Source: Streptomyces sp. NBC_00239
Lineage (GTDB): Bacteria > Actinomycetota > Actinomycetes > Streptomycetales > Streptomycetaceae
Reading direction: 5' to 3'
Assembly: GCF_036194065.1 (NCBI RefSeq)
Contig: NZ_CP108095.1
Coordinates: forward strand, 2,976,001 to 3,040,000
DNA length: 64,000 nt
In this document: piece by piece, positions 7,962-16,589 of the stretch
Layout: each line of letters opens with the position of its first letter
Position numbering within the stretch: position 1 is the first letter of the stretch
Notes under the pieces: generated by a model
Told to the model about the DNA's origin: nothing
Databases searched by the model: none
Seen by the model: the letters and a program-made list of their open reading frames with translations, nothing else
Program-made: the position numbers and the translations under genes

Positions 7962-8624
7962 ATGCGCCAGCACCGCACCACCGCTCTCGCCTCCATACTC
8001 GGCCTCGGCCTCGCCGCGGCCCTGGGCGCGGCACCCGCCGCCAGCGCCGCCGCACCGGCCGTCCCCGCCGGCTCGGCCGCCTCGTACGCCGCCTACGAGA
8101 ACTCGAAGGAGAACGCCGCCGCGAACCGGGCCTTCTTCGCCGCCGTCATGAAGTCGGTGGCCGAGAAGCGTGCCGCGAACCCCGGCGCGGCGTCCGTCAC
8201 GGTCTACTACAGCACCCGCAACGCGCCGAGCTTCCGCAGCCAGATCTCCCGCAGCACCCAGATCTGGAACGGCTCGGTGAGCAACGTGAAGCTCCAGGAG
8301 GTCAGCTCCGGGGCGAACTTCTCGTACTACGAGGGCAACGACTCGCGCGGCTCGTACGCCAGCACCGACGGTCACGGCCGGGGGTACATCTTCCTCGACT
8401 ACCGGCAGAACCAGCAGTACGACTCGACGCGCGTCACCGCCCACGAGACGGGTCACGTCCTGGGCCTGCCGGACCACTACTCGGGCCCGTGCAGCGAGCT
8501 GATGTCGGGCGGCGGTCCGGGCACCTCCTGCACCAACGCGTACCCGAACTCCGCCGAGCGCACGCGCGTGGACTCGCTGTGGCGCAACGGCCTGACGGCC
8601 GCCGCCGCGTCGCTCAACCACTAG
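7962..8624 (+). CDS. snpA: Snapalysin, secreted M7 zinc metalloprotease
   Basis: 220 residues. A signal peptide is evident (RQHR, a hydrophobic core [16 protein letters not shown], and AxA-type sites at ASA near 27-29), then a short propeptide. The zinc motif [11 protein letters not shown] (161-171) gives ligands H161, H165 and D171 with catalytic E162, the signature of the M7 snapalysins, which cut next to aromatic residues and have Asp as third ligand. Two cysteines (C177, C190) flank the conserved SELMSGG turn and probably form a disulfide. The start at 7962 is preceded by GGAG seven bases upstream; an in-frame GTG/ATG upstream would spoil the signal peptide. Confidence 0.95.
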   Translation: MRQHRTTALASILGLGLAAALGAAPAASAAAPAVPAGSAASYAAYENSKENAAANRAFFAAVMKSVAEKRAANPGAASVTVYYSTRNAPSFRSQISRSTQIWNGSVSNVKLQEVSSGANFSYYEGNDSRGSYASTDGHGRGYIFLDYRQNQQYDSTRVTAHETGHVLGLPDHYSGPCSELMSGGGPGTSCTNAYPNSAERTRVDSLWRNGLTAAAASLNH

Positions 8625-8654
8625 CGGCCGCGGTCGCGGCCGGTCCGTCCCCGG

Positions 8655-8873
8655 CTACCCGGGGACGTACTCGGGGCAGTCCGGATGCCGGCAGGGACCG
8701 GGCCGCCACTGCGGCACGAAGGCCCCGAGGGTCTTGTGCCGCTTGATCACCGTCTCGACGGGCCGGCCGCAGGCCGGGCAGGTGAACTCGACCCGCCCGG
8801 CCTGCGGCTCCGGCGCGTCCGCGGGCTCCGGCGTCTCGTGCGCCCCGTGGGTATGGTGCGTCTGGTCAGCCAT
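8655..8873 (-). CDS. Small zinc-ribbon protein
   Basis: 72 residues starting at ATG 8873 (MADQTHHTHGAHE). The N-terminus is His/Glu/Pro rich; the C-terminal half carries CPAC at 32-35 and CRHPDC at 61-66, a four-cysteine zinc ribbon. No signal or membrane segment. The function is unknown. It converges on snapalysin with 30 bases between stops and lies downstream of the DHFR-fold gene (26 bases), so it may be cotranscribed with it. Confidence 0.65.
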   Translation of the reverse strand: MADQTHHTHGAHETPEPADAPEPQAGRVEFTCPACGRPVETVIKRHKTLGAFVPQWRPGPCRHPDCPEYVPG

Positions 8874-8899
8874 GCCTCCACGGTAGGCCCGCGGGCCCG

Positions 8900-9481
8900 T
8901 CAGCGCTTGCGCGCGTACGTGCTCACGGTGGCGCCGTTGCCGAAGGCCTTGGTGCTCTGCAGCGTCAGCTCGCGCAGCGCGAAGCCCGTCCTGGACATCG
9001 GCATGCCGGAGCCCAGGAAGAGCGGGTAGGTCTTGATCACGAACTCGTCGATCTCGTCGGCGAGCTGCCCGGCGAGGTCCGCGCCGCCGCACAGCCAGAT
9101 GCCGAGACCCTCCTGGGCCTTGAGCTCGCGGACCCGGGCCGCCACGTCGCCGCTGACGATCTCGACCGCGGGGTCGGGCGAGACGGCCAGGGACCGGGAC
9201 GCCACGTACTGCGCCAGGTGGGCGAAGGGGCTGGTGACGCCCTCCTTGAGCCCCACTTCGTAGCTGCCGCGGCCCTGGATGACGGCGTCGAAGTGCCGTC
9301 CTTCGGGCAGCGTGAGCCCGAGGGCCGCCCGGACGTGCGTGGGGATGGTCTCCGGATATTCGGCCGCCATCCATTCCAGGTACTCGGGGTCGAGCAGGCG
9401 GGTGAAGAACTCGCCGTCGCCGGTCGGGTCACCGATGAAGCCGTCGACGGAGGTGGCGACGTAGTACGTGAGCTTGCGCAA
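8900..9481 (-). CDS. Dihydrofolate reductase/RibD C-terminal-fold oxidoreductase
   Basis: 193 residues of the RibD_C family: opening RKLTYYVATSVDGFIGDP, substrate/cofactor segment IQGRGSYEVGL, LGIWLCGGADLAGQL (NADPH binding) and an ending with LGSGMPM. Such stand-alone proteins are annotated as DHFR family but usually do not reduce dihydrofolate; the substrate is unknown. The start is a TTG at 9481 preceded by AGAGGA eight bases upstream, and the first coded residues fit the family N-terminus exactly. It lies 75 bases downstream of the GNAT gene on the same strand. Confidence 0.85.
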   Translation of the reverse strand: MRKLTYYVATSVDGFIGDPTGDGEFFTRLLDPEYLEWMAAEYPETIPTHVRAALGLTLPEGRHFDAVIQGRGSYEVGLKEGVTSPFAHLAQYVASRSLAVSPDPAVEIVSGDVAARVRELKAQEGLGIWLCGGADLAGQLADEIDEFVIKTYPLFLGSGMPMSRTGFALRELTLQSTKAFGNGATVSTYARKR

Positions 9482-9556
9482 GCGCTGTCCTCTTCCGGGA
9501 GGGTGAGGCGGCCGTCCGATGCGACCACTTCGCAGAAAGTACTACGGGTGAAGTGG

Positions 9557-10159
9557 TTAGGCAACGGTGTTCTGCGGCTTGCGCCACATCGGCCACATCA
9601 GCGGCCCGTCCGGCAGCCGCACCGCGTCCCCGGTGAACGCGAAGCCGAGCCGCTCGTAGAGCCCGCGGCTGCGCTCGCTGCTCGCCTCCAGGTACGCCGG
9701 CACTCCCTCCCGGTCGCAGCGCTCCAGCACCGGACGGATCAGCTCCGTGCCCAGCCCCTCCCCCTGCCGCCCGGGCGCCACCGCGATCATCAGCAGGTAC
9801 TCGTGCTCCTCCGCGGTCGGGTGCACCGCACCGGTGAGCCGGCCCACCAGCTCGCAGCGTTCGTTGTCGGGGTCCGCGACCGCCCGCATCCGGGCCGGCA
9901 CCTCGTCCTCGCCCTCGGGCTCGCCCGCCGGGATCCGCAGCCACAGCGCGGCCGCCGCGCCGTCCTCCGCGTAGTCGACCCGCCCCTCGGCGAGGGCCAC
10001 GTCCACGAACACCCCGAGGAACTTCCCGTGCACGGCGCTCCGGTGGACGGGGTCGGGGAACACCCAGCTGCTCACCGGATCCTCCCGGAAGGCCTCGTCC
10101 AGCAGCGCCGCCACCGCGTCGCGGTCGCTCTCCAGGGCCTGGCGTATCCGAAGTCCCAC
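9557..10159 (-). CDS. GNAT-family N-acetyltransferase
   Basis: 200 residues. The GNAT acetyl-CoA site is visible as LLMIAVAPGRQGEGLGTELI (about 123-142; the Q/RxxGxG/A loop is RQGEGLG), with the typical C-terminal SERSRGLYERLGFAFTG strand-helix. N-terminal IRQALESDRDAVAALLDEAF is the first beta-alpha unit. The acceptor substrate cannot be told. It stands alone between the prenyl synthase and the DHFR-fold gene on the same strand. Confidence 0.9.
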   Translation of the reverse strand: MGLRIRQALESDRDAVAALLDEAFREDPVSSWVFPDPVHRSAVHGKFLGVFVDVALAEGRVDYAEDGAAAALWLRIPAGEPEGEDEVPARMRAVADPDNERCELVGRLTGAVHPTAEEHEYLLMIAVAPGRQGEGLGTELIRPVLERCDREGVPAYLEASSERSRGLYERLGFAFTGDAVRLPDGPLMWPMWRKPQNTVA

Positions 10160-10313
10160 AGCGTGCCACCTGTCACTCTCGAATCGGTCAACGATGCGAG
10201 CAGATCCTAGAGTTGCGGCGGCGCCGCCATGCCGCAGGGCCCGCCCGCCTGACCGAAACGGTCCTGCGGACGGGCCCCGGGCCGCGCCTGTCCTCGATTC
10301 CCCCTCCGGCCCC

Positions 10314-11348
10314 CTACCGGGTGCGCCGGGTCACGAACTCCGCCAGTGCCAGCAGCCCGTCGGCGGCCGCCGGGTCCGGTACCGCACGGGACAGCTGCTG
10401 CACGGCCCGCCCCATCCGGTCCGCCGCGTGGGCCTGCGCCCAGTCCCGCCCGCCGGCCCGCTCCACCGCGTCCGCCGCCCGCCGTACGTCGTCCCCCGCC
10501 ATGGGGCCCGCGTACAGCCGGGCCAGCTCCTCCCCCGCCGCGGTGCCCGAGGTGAGGGCGGCCACGACCGGGAGGGACTTCTTGCGGGCGGCCAGGTCCG
10601 CGCCCGCGGGCTTGCCGGTGTGCTCCGGGTCGCCCCAGATGCCGATCAGGTCGTCGATGAGCTGGAAGGCCAGCCCCGCCTCCCGCCCGAAGCCGTCGAG
10701 CGCCTCCACCTCCTCGTCGCCGGCTCCGGCGTACAGCGCGCCCAGCGCGCAGGAACACCCCAGCAGCGCCCCGGTCTTGGCCATGGCCATCGCCAGGCAG
10801 GCGTCCAGGGACACCTCGGCCTGCCGCTCGAAGGAGCAGTCCGCCTGCTGTCCGGCGGACAGCTCGATCACGCAGGCCGCGAGCCGGGCCGAGGCCCGGG
10901 CCGAGGCCGGGTGCGGATCCTCGGCGAGGAGCCGCAGGGCGAGCGCGAGCAGGGTGTCCCCGGCGAGGAGCGCGTCCGGTATCCCGAACACCGTCCACGC
11001 CGTGGGACGGCCGCGGCGCCGCGCGTCCTCGTCGATGATGTCGTCGTGGAGGAGCGTGAAGTTGTGCGCCAGCTCCACGGCCGCCGCGGGCCGTACCGCG
11101 GCCGCGGCCGTACCGCCCAGAGCCGCGGCGGCCGCGAGCACGAGGGCCGGACGGATGGCCTTGCCCGCGTTCCCGGAGGCCGGCCGGCCGTCCGCGTGCT
11201 CCCAGCCGAAGTGGTACATGGACACCCGGCGCAGCGAGCCGGGCAGCCCCTCGACGGCCCGGCGCAGCTCCGGGTTGACCGTTTCTCTTGTCGCGTCGAG
11301 GAGGGCCGCGGCCTCCTGCCCCTCGACGACGGGCGCGCTCAGCTCCAA
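10314..11348 (-). CDS. Polyprenyl diphosphate synthase, encapsulin-linked
   Basis: 344 residues if started at the TTG at 11348, overlapping the shell-protein stop by ten bases; a CTG at 11342 is the other in-frame candidate, and there is no ATG or GTG nearby. The enzyme condenses IPP onto allylic diphosphates. The first Asp-rich motif is HDDIIDED (101-108), the second [13 protein letters not shown] (228-240), with GKAIRPAL (62-69) binding diphosphate. Phe97, five residues before the first motif, is a bulky residue of the kind that limits product length in characterised enzymes, suggesting a short-to-medium chain. Translational overlap with a family 2B encapsulin indicates it is the enclosed cargo. 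Only about 25 residues precede the catalytic fold, so a long disordered loading tail is not apparent. Confidence 0.85.
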   Translation of the reverse strand: MELSAPVVEGQEAAALLDATRETVNPELRRAVEGLPGSLRRVSMYHFGWEHADGRPASGNAGKAIRPALVLAAAAALGGTAAAAVRPAAAVELAHNFTLLHDDIIDEDARRRGRPTAWTVFGIPDALLAGDTLLALALRLLAEDPHPASARASARLAACVIELSAGQQADCSFERQAEVSLDACLAMAMAKTGALLGCSCALGALYAGAGDEEVEALDGFGREAGLAFQLIDDLIGIWGDPEHTGKPAGADLAARKKSLPVVAALTSGTAAGEELARLYAGPMAGDDVRRAADAVERAGGRDWAQAHAADRMGRAVQQLSRAVPDPAAADGLLALAEFVTRRTR

Positions 11349-12748
11349 CGACCGATCTGGACGTTCTCCAGTACGCCCAGCGCGTCCGGGACCAGCACGG
11401 CGGCCGAGAAGTAGGCGGTGACCAGGTACGAGATGATCGCCTGCTCGCTGATGCCCATGAAGCGGACCGACAGGCTCGGTTCCAGCTCGTCGGGGATGCC
11501 CGGCTGGTGGAGGCCGATGACGCCCTGGTTGTCCTCGCCGGCGCGCATGCACAGGATCGACGTGGTGCGGGCGTCGCTGATCGGGATCTTGCTGCACGGG
11601 AAGATCGGCACCCCGCGCCAGGCCGGGATGTGGTGCCCGTCCACCTCGGCGGGCGTCGGGTAGATCCCGCGCTTGTTCATCTCGCGGCCGAAGGCGGCGA
11701 TCGCCTTGGGGTGGGCGAGGAAGAACTTCGAGCCGCGCCGCATGCTGAGGAGCGCGTCCATGTCGTCGGGGGTGGGCGCCCCGTCGTGCGGCTGGATGCG
11801 CTGCGAGTAGTCGGCGTTGTGGAGCAGGCCGAACTCGCGGTTGTTGATCATTTCGTACTCTTGGCGCTCGCGCAGCGCCTCGACCGTGAGCCGCAACTGC
11901 TGCTCGGTCTGGTTCATCGGCTGGTTGTACAGGTCGGCGACGCGGGTGTGCACCCGCAGCACCGTCTGCGCGATGCTGAGCTCGTACTCGCGCGGCCGGG
12001 CGTCGTAGTCCACGAAGGTGCCGGGCAGGACGGCCTCGCCGACGTGGCCGGCGGAGAGGTCGATGGCGGCCTCGCCGTGCTTGTTGGTGCGCTGGGCGGG
12101 CATCGAGCGGACGTGCTCGACGTGCGCGCGCAGCGACTCGACGCGGTCGGCCAGGAGCTGGAAGTCCTGGCGGCTGAGCACCAGCGCAGTGCCGGGGGTG
12201 GTGGCGCGGGCCGTGAACTCCCAGATCGCCTCGTCGTCGACGAGGCTGTCCTCGCCGAAGTACGCGCCGTCCGCGACGGTGCCGAGCACGGCGTCCTCGC
12301 CGTAGGGGCCGGGGCCGACGTGCTCGATGCGGCCGTGGGCGACGAGGTAGACCTCGTCTGCCGGGCTGCCGAAGGACGTCAGCTCCTGGCCCGCTTCGAA
12401 GTCGATCTGCCGGCAGCGCCCGGCGAGCTCCTCGAGGGCCGCCGGGTCGTCGTACGCGCGCAGCAGCGGCAGTTCGCCGAGCTCCGCCGGAATGACCTGG
12501 ACGCGGTCGCCGGTCTTGATGAAGGTGACGCGACCGTCGCCCACCGAGTAACTCAGCCGCCGGTTCACCCGGTACGTACCGCCCTGGACCGAGACCCAGG
12601 GGAGCTGCTTGAGGAGCCACCGGGAGGTGATCTCCTGCATCTGCGGCACGGACTTGGTGGTGGTTGCCAAGTTCCGTGCGGCCGAGGTCGCGAGACTGCG
12701 CTGCGGCAGAGCTTGGGCCTCGGATTCGGAACCTGCCTGGACCGACAT
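11339..12748 (-). CDS. Family 2B encapsulin shell protein with cyclic-nucleotide-binding-like domain (EshA family)
   Basis: 469 residues. Residues about 1-75 form the shell-protein N-arm; about 80-215 are an inserted Crp-like cNMP-binding beta-roll ([16 protein letters not shown] ... [18 protein letters not shown]); the rest is the HK97-type capsid fold typical of EshA proteins ([40 protein letters not shown], the [21 protein letters not shown] loop, [22 protein letters not shown]). EshA-type proteins are the family 2B encapsulins that self-assemble into compartments; in other Streptomyces they enclose 2-methylisoborneol synthase. Here the partner is a prenyl synthase. In the nucleotide-binding loop the Arg that contacts the cAMP phosphate seems replaced (AIWEF). 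Confidence 0.9.
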   Translation of the reverse strand: MSVQAGSESEAQALPQRSLATSAARNLATTTKSVPQMQEITSRWLLKQLPWVSVQGGTYRVNRRLSYSVGDGRVTFIKTGDRVQVIPAELGELPLLRAYDDPAALEELAGRCRQIDFEAGQELTSFGSPADEVYLVAHGRIEHVGPGPYGEDAVLGTVADGAYFGEDSLVDDEAIWEFTARATTPGTALVLSRQDFQLLADRVESLRAHVEHVRSMPAQRTNKHGEAAIDLSAGHVGEAVLPGTFVDYDARPREYELSIAQTVLRVHTRVADLYNQPMNQTEQQLRLTVEALRERQEYEMINNREFGLLHNADYSQRIQPHDGAPTPDDMDALLSMRRGSKFFLAHPKAIAAFGREMNKRGIYPTPAEVDGHHIPAWRGVPIFPCSKIPISDARTTSILCMRAGEDNQGVIGLHQPGIPDELEPSLSVRFMGISEQAIISYLVTAYFSAAVLVPDALGVLENVQIGRWS

Positions 12749-12944
12749 GTGTTTCCCTTTCGATCACTCCATGGATCTGCGGGACGGAAGCCTTCCAGCA
12801 CGGTGCGCGAAGGGGCCATTACACAAACGAGTGGGACTACTTCGCACAGGCGTGGGCACGTTCTGGAGTTCAGCTACACCGCACGGCGGACCGCCAGTTC
12901 CGGCCACTTCGGGAGGGCCCCTCCCGCACCCCCGTCGGCGCTTT

Positions 12945-12967
12945 AATTTGCGTCGCAGATGCAAGTT
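12945..12967. promoter_or_regulatory. Candidate NsrR operator before nsrR
   Basis: TTGCGTC-GCA-GATGCAA (12948-12964), one mismatch, extended by AAT...GTT to 23 bases, ends 16 bases before the nsrR start. Same 7-3-7 geometry as the site before hmp. NsrR proteins repress through 23-bp palindromes and are known to autoregulate. Confidence 0.6.
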
Positions 12968-12982
12968 TTCTACGGTGGGGCC

Positions 12983-13459
12983 ATGCGCCTGACCCGATTC
13001 ACCGACCTCGCCCTGCGCGTGCTGATGCGCCTGGCGGTCGACGACGGCGACCTCCCCACCACCCGGGACGTGGCCGCGACCATGCAGGTCCCGTACACGC
13101 ACACCGCCAAGGTGGTCGCCCGGCTGCAGCACCTCGGGCTGGTCGAGGCGCGGCGCGGCCGCGGCGGCGGGCTCGCCCTCACCGCCGCCGGCCGCGCCGC
13201 GTCGGTCGGAGGTGTCGTGCGCGAGCTGGAGGGCGCGGACGACGTGGTGGACTGCGAGGGCTCCACCCCCTGTCCGCTGCGCTCGGCCTGCGTGCTGCGC
13301 GGGGCGCTGCGCAGGGCCCAGGAGGCCTTCTTCGCCGCCCTGGACCCGCTGACCGTGGACTCCCTGGTGGCGGCACCCACCGGCCCGCTCCTGCTCGGCA
13401 TCACGGGCGGCCCCGCGGGCGCCTCCGGGGCGCGGTCGGCGGAACGGCCCGGCGCCTAA
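12983..13459 (+). CDS. nsrR: Nitric-oxide-sensing Rrf2-family repressor NsrR
   Basis: 158 residues from ATG 12983 (MRLTRFTDLALRVLM); an ATG 24 bases upstream lies inside the operator palindrome and is unlikely. An Rrf2 winged helix is followed by the cluster-binding loop with Cys91, Cys97 and Cys103 spaced C-x5-C-x5-C, and Asp8 is present; in characterised Streptomyces NsrR these three cysteines plus Asp8 hold a [4Fe-4S] cluster that NO destroys. It sits immediately upstream of the flavohaemoglobin gene, its expected target. The C-terminus is a short Gly/Ala-rich tail. Confidence 0.93.
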   Translation: MRLTRFTDLALRVLMRLAVDDGDLPTTRDVAATMQVPYTHTAKVVARLQHLGLVEARRGRGGGLALTAAGRAASVGGVVRELEGADDVVDCEGSTPCPLRSACVLRGALRRAQEAFFAALDPLTVDSLVAAPTGPLLLGITGGPAGASGARSAERPGA

Positions 13460-13562
13460 GGCCTTTTGGCCGATACCGGTCGGATCCCCCGGCGGCCGCG
13501 CCGACCCCGGCCGCCCAATCGAACGAAAAGTCGATTCACGAGACACCCCCTTCGCGGCTTTA

Positions 13563-13579
13563 AATGCGAACCTCACATA
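13563..13579. promoter_or_regulatory. Candidate NsrR operator before hmp
   Basis: AATGCGA-ACC-TCACATA (13563-13579), five of seven positions symmetrical, about 20 bases before the hmp start. It has the same half-site spacing as the palindrome before nsrR and contains the same ATGC(R)A core. Confidence 0.5.
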
Positions 13580-13599
13580 CCAATTCTTGAGGAGCCCCG

Positions 13600-14790
13600 A
13601 TGCTGTCCGAGAAGTCCGCCGAGACCGTCCGCGCCACCCTGCCCGCCGTCGGCGCGGCCATCGGCGACATCACCGAGCTGTTCTACGCGAAGCTGTTCGC
13701 CGCCCACCCCGCGCTGCTGCGCGACCTGTTCAACCGCGGCAACCAGGCCGCCGGCCTCCAGAAGCAGGCCCTGGCCGGCTCCATCGCCGCCTTCGCGACC
13801 CACCTGGTCGCCCACCCGGACAGCCGCCCGGACGTGATGCTCGGCCGCATCGCCCACAAGCACGCCTCCCTCGGGGTCACCCGCGAGCAGTACCCGGTGG
13901 TCCACCGGCACCTCTTCGAGGCCATCGCGGAGGTCCTCGGCGACGCGGTCACCCCCGAGGTGGCCGCGGCCTGGGACGAGGTCTACTGGCTGATGGCCAA
14001 CGCCCTGATCGCCATCGAGGAGCGCCTGTACGCGGCGCGGCAGGTGGCGGCCGGCGACGTGTGGCGCGACTGGCGGGTGGCCGCCCGCACCGAGGAGACC
14101 GCCGACTGCGCCACCTTCCGGCTGGTCCCCGCCGACGGCGCGCCCGCCCCGGCGTTCCGGCCCGGCCAGTACGTCTCCGTCCAGGTGGAGCTCCCCGACG
14201 GCGCCCGCCAGATCCGCCAGTACAGCCTCACCTGCGCGCCCGGCGCGTCGGACCGCTCGCTCACCGTCAAACGGGTGCACGGCGGCCCCGGCCCGGACGG
14301 CGAGGTCTCCCGCCACCTGCACGCGCACGTCCGCCCCGGCGACACCCTGCGGGTCTCCGCCCCGTACGGCGACCTGGTCCTGGCGGGCGGCGACGCGCCC
14401 GTGCTGCTCGCCTCCGCCGGCATCGGCTGCACGCCGATGGTCTCGATGCTGGAGCACCTGGCCGACACCGGCTTCGGCGCGTCGGTCACGGTCGTGCACG
14501 CCGACCGCTCGCCCGCCGACCACGCGCTCGCCACCGACCACCGCGGCCTGGCCGGCAAGCTGGCCGACGGCCGGACGTACTTCTGGTACGAGGACGGGGC
14601 CGCGGACCCGGACCTCGCCGGGCGGGTGGACCTGACGGCCGTCCCGGTGCCCGCCGGCACCCGCGCCTACCTCTGCGGCCCGCTCCCCTTCATGCGCGCC
14701 GTACGCGGGCAGCTCCTCGCCAAGGGCGTCCCGGCGGCCGACATCCACTACGAGGTCTTCGGCCCGGACCTCTGGCTCGCGAGCGCCTGA
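13600..14790 (+). CDS. hmp: Flavohaemoglobin, nitric oxide dioxygenase
   Basis: 396 residues, the standard Hmp length. Globin domain (1-145) with Tyr29 at the distal B10 position and the proximal haem His88 in IAHKHASLG; FAD domain with RQYS at 206-209; NAD domain with LLASAGIGCTPMVSML and the C-terminal YLCGPLPFMRAV and EVFGPDLW. It converts NO to nitrate with O2 and NAD(P)H in the cytosol. A TTGAGGAG ribosome-binding site precedes the ATG. It lies 140 bases downstream of nsrR with its own NsrR-like palindrome, so it is probably induced by NO. Confidence 0.96.
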   Translation: MLSEKSAETVRATLPAVGAAIGDITELFYAKLFAAHPALLRDLFNRGNQAAGLQKQALAGSIAAFATHLVAHPDSRPDVMLGRIAHKHASLGVTREQYPVVHRHLFEAIAEVLGDAVTPEVAAAWDEVYWLMANALIAIEERLYAARQVAAGDVWRDWRVAARTEETADCATFRLVPADGAPAPAFRPGQYVSVQVELPDGARQIRQYSLTCAPGASDRSLTVKRVHGGPGPDGEVSRHLHAHVRPGDTLRVSAPYGDLVLAGGDAPVLLASAGIGCTPMVSMLEHLADTGFGASVTVVHADRSPADHALATDHRGLAGKLADGRTYFWYEDGAADPDLAGRVDLTAVPVPAGTRAYLCGPLPFMRAVRGQLLAKGVPAADIHYEVFGPDLWLASA

Positions 14791-14968
14791 GCCCGTCGCC
14801 ACCGCCGACCCGGCACGCGGCACCCGGCCCCTCGCGACCGTCACGGCGGGTGACCGGATCGGCTCGCACGGTGTACGAAAGGGGTAGCCCCGGAAGGGGT
14901 TGCTCCGGTACACCCGCGGTACGGGAGGCCGCGACCGGCGGCCGTCACGTCCGCAAAGGAGGCCACCG

Positions 14969-15559
14969 GTGGCCGAACCCATGTCCGCGGGAGAGTTCAA
15001 GCAAGCCCTGGTCAACGAAGGACTCACGGTCGTCGAGGTCGGCGACTGGCGCAGCCACAACCGCAATCACAAGGGCCCCTGGGGGCCGGTGCACGGCGTG
15101 ATGATCCACCACACCGTCACCCGCGGCACGGCGGACACCGTCCGTATCTGCCGGGACGGCCATTCCCGCCTCCCCGGACCGCTGTGCCACGGCGTCATCA
15201 CCAAGGACGGCCGGGTCCACCTGGTCGGCTACGGCCGCGCCAACCACGCCGGCTCCGGCGACCACGACGTCCTGCGGGCGGTGGTGGCGGAGAAGGCGCT
15301 GCCGCCGGACGACCGGGCGGACACCGACGGCAACAGCCACTTCTACGGCTTCGAGTGCGAGAACCTCGGCGACGGCGAGGACCCGTGGCCGGCCGTCCAG
15401 CTCGACGCGATCGCCCGGGCGGCCGCGGCCCTGTGCCGCCGGCACGGCTGGACCGCCCGCTCGGTCATCGGCCATCTGGAATGGCAGCCGGGCAAGGTGG
15501 ACCCGCGGGGCTTCACCATGCAGTCGATGCGGGACCGGGTGCACGCGCACCTGAAGTGA
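14969..15559 (+). CDS. N-acetylmuramoyl-L-alanine amidase (amidase_2/PGRP fold)
   Basis: 196 residues starting at GTG 14969, eight bases after a perfect AAAGGAGG. The amidase_2 zinc site is visible as MIHHTVT (first His) and GHLEWQPGKVDPRG (second His, catalytic Lys, and Asp in place of the cysteine of T7 lysozyme). NHAGSG and HFYGFECENLGDGEDPWP are the usual intermediate blocks. There is no signal peptide or cell-wall-binding domain, so export is unexplained. The domain is the phage-endolysin type, but no other phage genes surround it. It cuts the bond between MurNAc and the stem peptide, or acts in recycling. Confidence 0.85.
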   Translation: MAEPMSAGEFKQALVNEGLTVVEVGDWRSHNRNHKGPWGPVHGVMIHHTVTRGTADTVRICRDGHSRLPGPLCHGVITKDGRVHLVGYGRANHAGSGDHDVLRAVVAEKALPPDDRADTDGNSHFYGFECENLGDGEDPWPAVQLDAIARAAAALCRRHGWTARSVIGHLEWQPGKVDPRGFTMQSMRDRVHAHLK

Positions 15560-15590
15560 GCCGGCCCGTCCGGTTCGCGACAATGAGGGG

Positions 15591-16556
15591 GTGACCACCG
15601 CTCCCCCCGCCGGCCCGGGCCGCCCCGGCCCCGGCCGTCCGGGTCCCGATCCGCTCGCCGCGCTCGGGGCCCGCCTCCCCTCGCCCGTGGCCGAGGTGCA
15701 CGACGACCGGTTCGCCCGGCACGGCGTACGGCTGCTGCTCAAGCGGGACGACCTCGTGCACCCGGAGCTCCCGGGCAACAAGTGGCGCAAGCTCGGCCCG
15801 AACCTGCGGGCGGCCGCGGCGGCCGGGCGGCGGGAGCTGGTGACCTTCGGCGGGGCGTACTCCAACCACCTGCGGGCCACCGCGGCGGCCGGCCGGCTGC
15901 TCGGACTGTCGACCGTGGGCATCGTCCGCGGCGACGAGCTGGCCGCGGTCCCGCTCAACCCGTCCCTGGCCCGGTGCGCGGCCGACGGCATGCGGCTGCA
16001 CTTCGCGGCGCGTTCCGCTTACCGGCGCAAGGCCGAGCCGGCCGGGCTGGCCGAGTTGCTGCGGGCGGCCGGGGCCGCGGACGCGTACGTGGTCCCGGAG
16101 GGCGGCAGCAACGCCCTGGCGGTACGCGGCTGCGCCGAGCTGGGCCGGGAGCTGCGGGGGCTGGCCGACGTGGTGGCGCTGGCCTGCGGCACCGGCGGCA
16201 CCCTGGCGGGGCTGGCCGCGGGCCTGGGCCCGGGCGCCCGGACCCTCGGCGTGCCGGTGCTCAAAGGCGGCTTCCTGGCGGCGGAGATACGTTCCCTCCA
16301 ACAGGCGGCCTTCGGCGGCCCGGCCGGCGACTGGGCCCTGGAGGAACGGTTCCACTTCGGCGGCTTCGCCCGGGTCCCGGACGAACTGGATGCCTTCGCC
16401 GCGGACTTCGAGGACCGCCACGGACTCCCGGTGGAACGGCTGTACGTCGCGAAGCTCCTGTACGCGCTGAGCGCGTGCGCGGCCGAGGGCGCGTTCCCCT
16501 CCGGCACCACGATCGCCGCAGTGATCACCGGCCCCCCACTCGCCCCCACCCCCTGA
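15591..16556 (+). CDS. ACC deaminase/D-cysteine desulfhydrase-family PLP enzyme
   Basis: 321 residues starting at GTG 15591. The tryptophan-synthase-beta fold type II PLP site is clear: KRDDLVHPELPGNKWRKL around 50-67 with the Schiff-base Lys, then TFGGAYSNHLRATAAAG and VALACGTGGTLAGLAAGL, the phosphate-binding loop. Members either open 1-aminocyclopropane-1-carboxylate to 2-oxobutyrate and ammonia or remove H2S from D-cysteine; the sequence does not decide which. It lies 31 bases after the amidase on the same strand, perhaps cotranscribed, and converges on the antiporter gene across a repeat cluster. Confidence 0.85.
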   Translation: MTTAPPAGPGRPGPGRPGPDPLAALGARLPSPVAEVHDDRFARHGVRLLLKRDDLVHPELPGNKWRKLGPNLRAAAAAGRRELVTFGGAYSNHLRATAAAGRLLGLSTVGIVRGDELAAVPLNPSLARCAADGMRLHFAARSAYRRKAEPAGLAELLRAAGAADAYVVPEGGSNALAVRGCAELGRELRGLADVVALACGTGGTLAGLAAGLGPGARTLGVPVLKGGFLAAEIRSLQQAAFGGPAGDWALEERFHFGGFARVPDELDAFAADFEDRHGLPVERLYVAKLLYALSACAAEGAFPSGTTIAAVITGPPLAPTP

Positions 16557-16589
16557 CCCCGCACCACGTCGACCCGCCACACCCGGGGT

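Noticed and set aside
10160..12748. A terpene biosynthetic gene cluster around the prenyl synthase
   Set aside because: No cyclase, P450 or methyltransferase is nearby; only the shell gene is linked.
14800..15560. Prophage remnant around the amidase
   Set aside because: A single lysin-like domain with ordinary core neighbours and no integrase, tail or holin genes.
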